From Leptodactylus fallax (Eukaryota > Chordata > Amphibia > Anura > Leptodactylidae), in the NCBI GenBank assembly GCA_947044405.1, contig CAMRHE010000018.1:2790001-2854000 (forward strand): 64,000 bases of DNA, read 5' to 3'. This document shows, one piece after another, positions 59,681-64,000 of the stretch. Numbering within the stretch: the first letter of the stretch is position 1; every line of letters starts with the position of its first letter. The notes beneath the pieces are model-generated. The model saw only the letters and a list, made by a program, of their open reading frames with translations, ran no database searches and was not told the DNA's origin. The position numbers were made by a program, and so were the translations under genes.

Positions 59681-61080
59681 GGTGGCATTCTTCCTTAAAT
59701 TTGATGTTATAATAATATAAAACCCCCAAAAAAATATTATAAGAGAAAAAACACACTTCCGGGGTTTTAATAACCAATAACAACAACCATCCTCTTTCAA
59801 CAGGATATGACGGAGACGTATTCTTGGCATTATAAACCAATCTAATATATAAAAGTGGGCAGTATTTGGTCCTTTGATTTGTTGGTCTTGCTCTCTTGCC
59901 GAATTTACCTTGAAACCAATTCCTTACATTTTTGTAGTATAGTATGAAGCCAATAGAAGGGATTGCTTAAATAATGCTATTAATAATCACATCATTTTGT
60001 CAAAAAGACACCCGTTGTGAAAAAACTTATAACCTAATTTCCATCAAATAAATCATTGTATAAGGGTTTTATACTACAAAGTGTTGATCTGAAACAAAAG
60101 AATTTAACATCAAGGCCAAATCCCTGAGGCAGTGCCAATTTGGCACTCCAACTTTACCAGGCACCCCCCACTTTCCAACTGTTTTAATCTAGTATGACTA
60201 GACTTGCAACTGAACTGATGTAATAAGTAATATGCTTTGTGCTAATCTTTGGGAAACTTGGGGGAAAAGACATAAAATATTCGGAACTGAATTAATATAA
60301 GAGTTTCAATAAATGTGGACTTTAAGAGTACACTTGGGAAAAAAAAGAAAGGAACATAGTTGTTCCAGCTGTAAAATCTGCTTTATACATATTTTGTGGT
60401 TTTTCAATAGAATGTTTTATGGCTTGTTCAATGCTCACAAATAAATCAAACGGCTCCAATCCATTCCATTCTCTTTACAAGATTTTAGTCACCTCTGGGA
60501 AGATAAAATATCAGTTGGCGCAAACTGCAGAGAAGTACATGATTTCTCAACACAGGTGGCCTCTCTTCTTTTTCCGGCTTCCATATCCTTGCCACTAGAA
60601 TTACCAGGGGCATCTTCTGGATATCAAATACTTACATGACTATTAATAACTGAAATAAAACACTTCTTCCTGGACAGGTCTAAACTTCGTACATAATGAC
60701 ATTTTGATACCACAGATAAATGCTGGAAATGACCTGGGTGGTGCTTTCCAGATGTTGCGTTTCACTTTTGTTATAGGAAATCTGCCTTTGTAGTTAAACC
60801 TGTGAAAATAGTTTGGAAACCCATGTGGTTGTAATGAAAAGCTGATGACTAGTACAGGGAAGGGCTTCCATCATGTGAAGAAAATGTATGAAAACACTAA
60901 ATTCATATGAATTTCCTTTAAGAATCTTGAATTTCAACGTATATATTAAATGCAACCTAAGGCCTACAAATTGGGGCCTAAAATTTGCATACGGAGGCTC
61001 ATTTGTCGTATATAACATTAAAGCACACCTGTCAGAATAAGCTGCTGTTTCAGTACATCAGCAGTAACACTATTTCTGGT
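59681..61080. other. No recognised gene or repeat
   Basis: AT-rich sequence with short frames only. No TIRs or domain motifs seen. Confidence 0.4.
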
Positions 61081-62508
61081 CATTATTAGAGGTGGGCGAA
61101 CCTCACAAGGTTCATTTCGACAAATATTCGTGAGGTTTGGCCCTCTGGTTCATTTTGGGCTGAATTTGTTCAGACAGATCTGGAAGTGCTCAGACCCTGG
61201 AGTATAAGTGGAGGTCCAGGAGAGGTGAGGAATAATAAAAACAAGGTCAAATCCAGTTCTAAACTAATTGGTTTGCTCCTCCCTAGTTGTTAACTCTTAA
61301 TGACAAGATATATTCTGAAGATTTTAGCAGTTTCCACCTCTGCATGCTATATCTATAGTTTGCATTCCTCTCTAAACAGGGTGGAGACTAACTTCCATAC
61401 ACTACACACATGGTTGTTTTAATCCCCACCACTTAGACATGCCTACAACGCACTAATTATAATGCCCCCTCACTGGCCTCAACATAGTATAATGCTAGTT
61501 AATGGCCCTCACACAGCATAACACTCCTGCAGTGGCATCACACATTAACCTGTCCCTCCCCAGTGGTCCCTATATTATAATGTCACCCTCCAATTGCCCC
61601 CACAATTATAAAGTCCCTCTTTTGGTGTGCCTACAGTATTATGTTACCCTCATGGATGCCCCCACAGTCTCATGTACCTTTCCATGTTGCCTCCACTATT
61701 TTATACCCCCCTCCACACAATATAATGTCTCCCAGTAGCCCCTCCACAAAGTATAGTATCCCATAGTGGATCTTCCGCACAGTATAAAGTCCCATAGTGG
61801 CCCCTATGAATTTTTGGGGTTTGCTCATTCACAAACTATTATTATACTTTGGGTTCACTTCAGACTCGATGGTATAATGAGCAGAGGCCCAGGGGAGGTG
61901 ATTAAACACAACAGTTTAAGGCTAGGTTCACACCTGTACCTGCTCTCCACTGGGGGATTCCATTCCCCATTCTGCTTGAAAAATGCAGAGAGAAAAGCGC
62001 AAAATGCTAGAGGTAAAAAAAAAAACAACATGACCTACTGTATGTTCAGGTGGATTCCACCTTGAAAAACCCACAGAAATCAATGGGTGGCGGAAAAAAC
62101 GTGAGGGGTTTTTTGATGCAAAAACGCATCAAAAACCGCCAGCGTTTTTTTAAAGTGAAGATTCCAGGTCCATACAGTGTGCTAGAGCAGAAAAAAAAAA
62201 AAAAACTGACAAAAACCACAACAAAAAACAGTGTCAAAAAAGTTTCCTAATTTCTGAAGCAGATTTTTTCAGTGTGAGCATATCCTATGGCAGTCACTTC
62301 TTTTTTTTCCTACGCTTCCTGTTCTCTCCTCCTCACTAACCAGACTTCTCTAGATATAGTCCATCTCAAGACAGATAGCGCAGTGATTCCCATAGTAAAA
62401 GGTAGTTTAGCAGAGAGGAAGGGGAGCACAGAAACAGCCAGATGAGAGCAAAAAGAGGCATTTCTCTCTGATAATATATATTACAAAGTTTCTTATAATT
62501 GCCTATAC
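61081..62508. repeat. Minisatellite and MITE-rich stretch
   Basis: 61440-61830 is a degenerate array of roughly 30-bp units ('cccccacagtattatgt'-like). 61835-61915 has one arm of the hAT fold-back core ('attattatactttgggttca'). 61918-62170 is a MITE-like piece starting 'ggctaggttcacacctg'. 62465-62500 is the repeat 'acaaagtttcttataatt' that hosts the next hAT. No gene. Confidence 0.5.
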
Positions 62509-63823
62509 CAGGGGTAGGCAACCTTTTTTGTTCGGCGTGCCGATTTCGATTAAAAAAATCAAAGTTGAGGTACTCGGAGTGCCGGTCAATAATTGTAAGT
62601 CTGACGGCCCCTGCACACGGTATTAGGTCACATAGCGGCCCCTGCACACGGTATTATGGTGATAATTGCTATTACTATTATTTTAGCGCGTAACAGATAT
62701 TACTAGAGATGCGGGCGGCGTATTTTACTCTATAAAGATCAGGTATGGACAGGACAGAGACAGTGAAAAAATGTAAACTTTATTGGTGACTTTGTGCATG
62801 TGTTGTCTAAGTATTTGGTGCGACACTTTTGGCGCTGCGACCTGGACGATGGTAAATGTCTGGGTCACAGCGCCAATAACTTCCTGGTTATGTGATTAGG
62901 CTCAGAGGGGTATTACATTATCCCTCTATGTGACTATCAGAGAGCAGAAGTACAGTATGCTCTCTGATTGATAGGAGAGGGGATAAGGATGGAAGTCTCT
63001 GCTACCCCCATCATCTGCAGCTTATGCACAGACAATGAGGAGTTATCATTGTCTCTGCAGCTCCTCCTCCCCCTCCTTCCTTAGCTCTAAGATGCTGCCT
63101 GACACAGGAGGGGGGGGGGGACACTTTTAGAGCCCCATTTCTAAGGATCTATTAGGGCCACAAAGATGCAACTGGATTCATTTTAAAGATGAGAATCTCA
63201 TCTTTAAAAAGATATCAAGATCTCCATGATTGACCTTACACATTCAGAGCGATTCACTGTTAAAACGATGTCGGGAATTGAGATCTGCATTGGGATTTCA
63301 ATGCCGAACATCGTTTTCACTAACCAATCGCTCAGGATGTGTAAGGACGATCATGGTGATCTTGGTATCATTTTAAAGAGGAGATTCTCATCTTTAAAAT
63401 GAATCCAAGTGTTTCTTTATAGCTTTAACCAATCCTGAGCAATTCACTCAGGTACAGTAGAGAAGCCGGCAATTACCGGCTTCACTACTGTACATAGACT
63501 GTGCAGACGCGGGGTGCTGTCGCATCCATCTTCAGGCACTAATGAAATTTTAAGGAAGCCGGATGGAAAAACGCTGCAGGTAACGTTTTTCCATCCGGCT
63601 GATGCACAGATACGGGGCCAGAACTGATGCCTCTTGTGCCAGAACCGATCCCATAGAAAACTATGGGATCCGTCCTGGCATCAGTTTCCCTCCAGCTTGT
63701 GTGCACCACGCCAGAGGGAAACAGATAGCTGCGCTGGACATATGTGAACACACCGCTGCCGTGCCAGGGAAATAAGCCTCGCGTGCCACTCTTGGAACGC
63801 GTGCCGGGGGTTGCCGACCCCTG
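62509..63823. mobile_element. hAT MITE-like element (family A, copy 2) with a different interior
   Basis: Termini CAGGGGTAGGCAACC and GGTTGCCGACCCCTG as in 2479-4249. The 8-bp TSD GCCTATAC is perfect (62501-62508 and 63824-63831). Homology to copy 1 covers only about the first 145 bp and last about 75 bp ('ccgtgccagggaaataagcc'). The 1.1-kb middle (62655-63740) is unrelated and includes its own inverted repeats ('gagaatctcatctttaaaa' type at 63185 and 63380). 1315 bp, no transposase. Confidence 0.92.
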
Positions 63824-63831
63824 GCCTATAC

Positions 63832-64000
63832 TATTCATTTATGCAAAATTTGTTGAAAAGGCTGTGCCTATTTCAACGTAAATTCCTAGGGTCTCATAGG
63901 CTGCCTATATATAGTGAGAATACCTACTAAAATCAAAGCAGACAGCATACATACATCAAGAATAAACAAACAGCCGTTCAGGACTTGTAACAGAGGTACA
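63832..64000. repeat. Continuation of the host repeat interrupted by the hAT
   Basis: 'tattcatttatgcaaaattt' continues the repeat at 62465-62500; the related sequence at 37684-37722 has no insertion. Confidence 0.6.

Noticed and set aside
59344..59840. Phe-rich or Lys-rich frames of up to 151 codons
   Set aside because: Generated by A/T homopolymers in a probably corrupted region.

Overview
This window looks like vertebrate nuclear DNA from an amphibian, most likely a frog or toad. I infer this from the element mix: several Tc1/mariner families, hAT elements with 8-bp target duplications, a DIRS-like tyrosine-recombinase retrotransposon, Penelope-like fragments, an L1/Tx1-like LINE and a Ty3/gypsy element. 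The spacing is large and nothing looks bacterial. I found no host protein-coding gene, no rRNA and no tRNA. Nearly every long reading frame belongs to a transposable element or its relic, so the window reads as a record of nested insertions rather than a set of cooperating genes.

Layout. 1-10,450: a Tc1 copy (633-9844) is cut in two by a 7.6-kb hAT element (1446-9019, TSD CTGGGAGT). That hAT holds a second hAT (2479-4249, TSD CTTTATAG) with a 27-unit tandem array, and a 5'-truncated LINE (4518-7906, 17-bp TSD). 11,451-13,103: a second Tc1 family with corrupted-looking flanks. 15,384-16,133: a TTAA-ended repeat. 16,856-20,650: MITE-like repeats. 20,873-31,593: the deepest nest. A TTAA-family repeat carries a Tc1 with an uninterrupted transposase frame (21,473-23,107), a hAT MITE (23,290-24,065) and a DIRS element (24,244-31,180). 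The DIRS holds a SINE-like repeat, a 466-bp palindromic insertion with a hammerhead-ribozyme motif, and a solo LTR.

31,596-33,155 and 44,131-45,661: two copies of one Tc1 family with long IR/DR ends, both catalytically broken. 35,508-36,440 and 41,647-42,581: two short Tc1 derivatives with the same internal deletion. 36,720-38,700: a LINE 3' end, then a decayed Tc1 split by a TTAA MITE. 45,958-46,260 and 49,780-51,340: Penelope-like relics. 47,457-48,835: Tc1, gypsy and MITE pieces. 53,304-~59,165: a minus-strand gypsy element with LTRs, Gag, protease and integrase but no reverse transcriptase. 61,440-64,000: minisatellite and hAT repeats, including a second member (62,509-63,823) of the hAT family at 2479-4249 with a different interior.

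Four patches (11,640-11,895; 12,846-12,998; about 53,030-53,470; about 59,155-59,680) consist of homopolymer runs where homologous sequence predicts ordinary DNA. They are probably assembly or consensus errors and should not be interpreted biologically.
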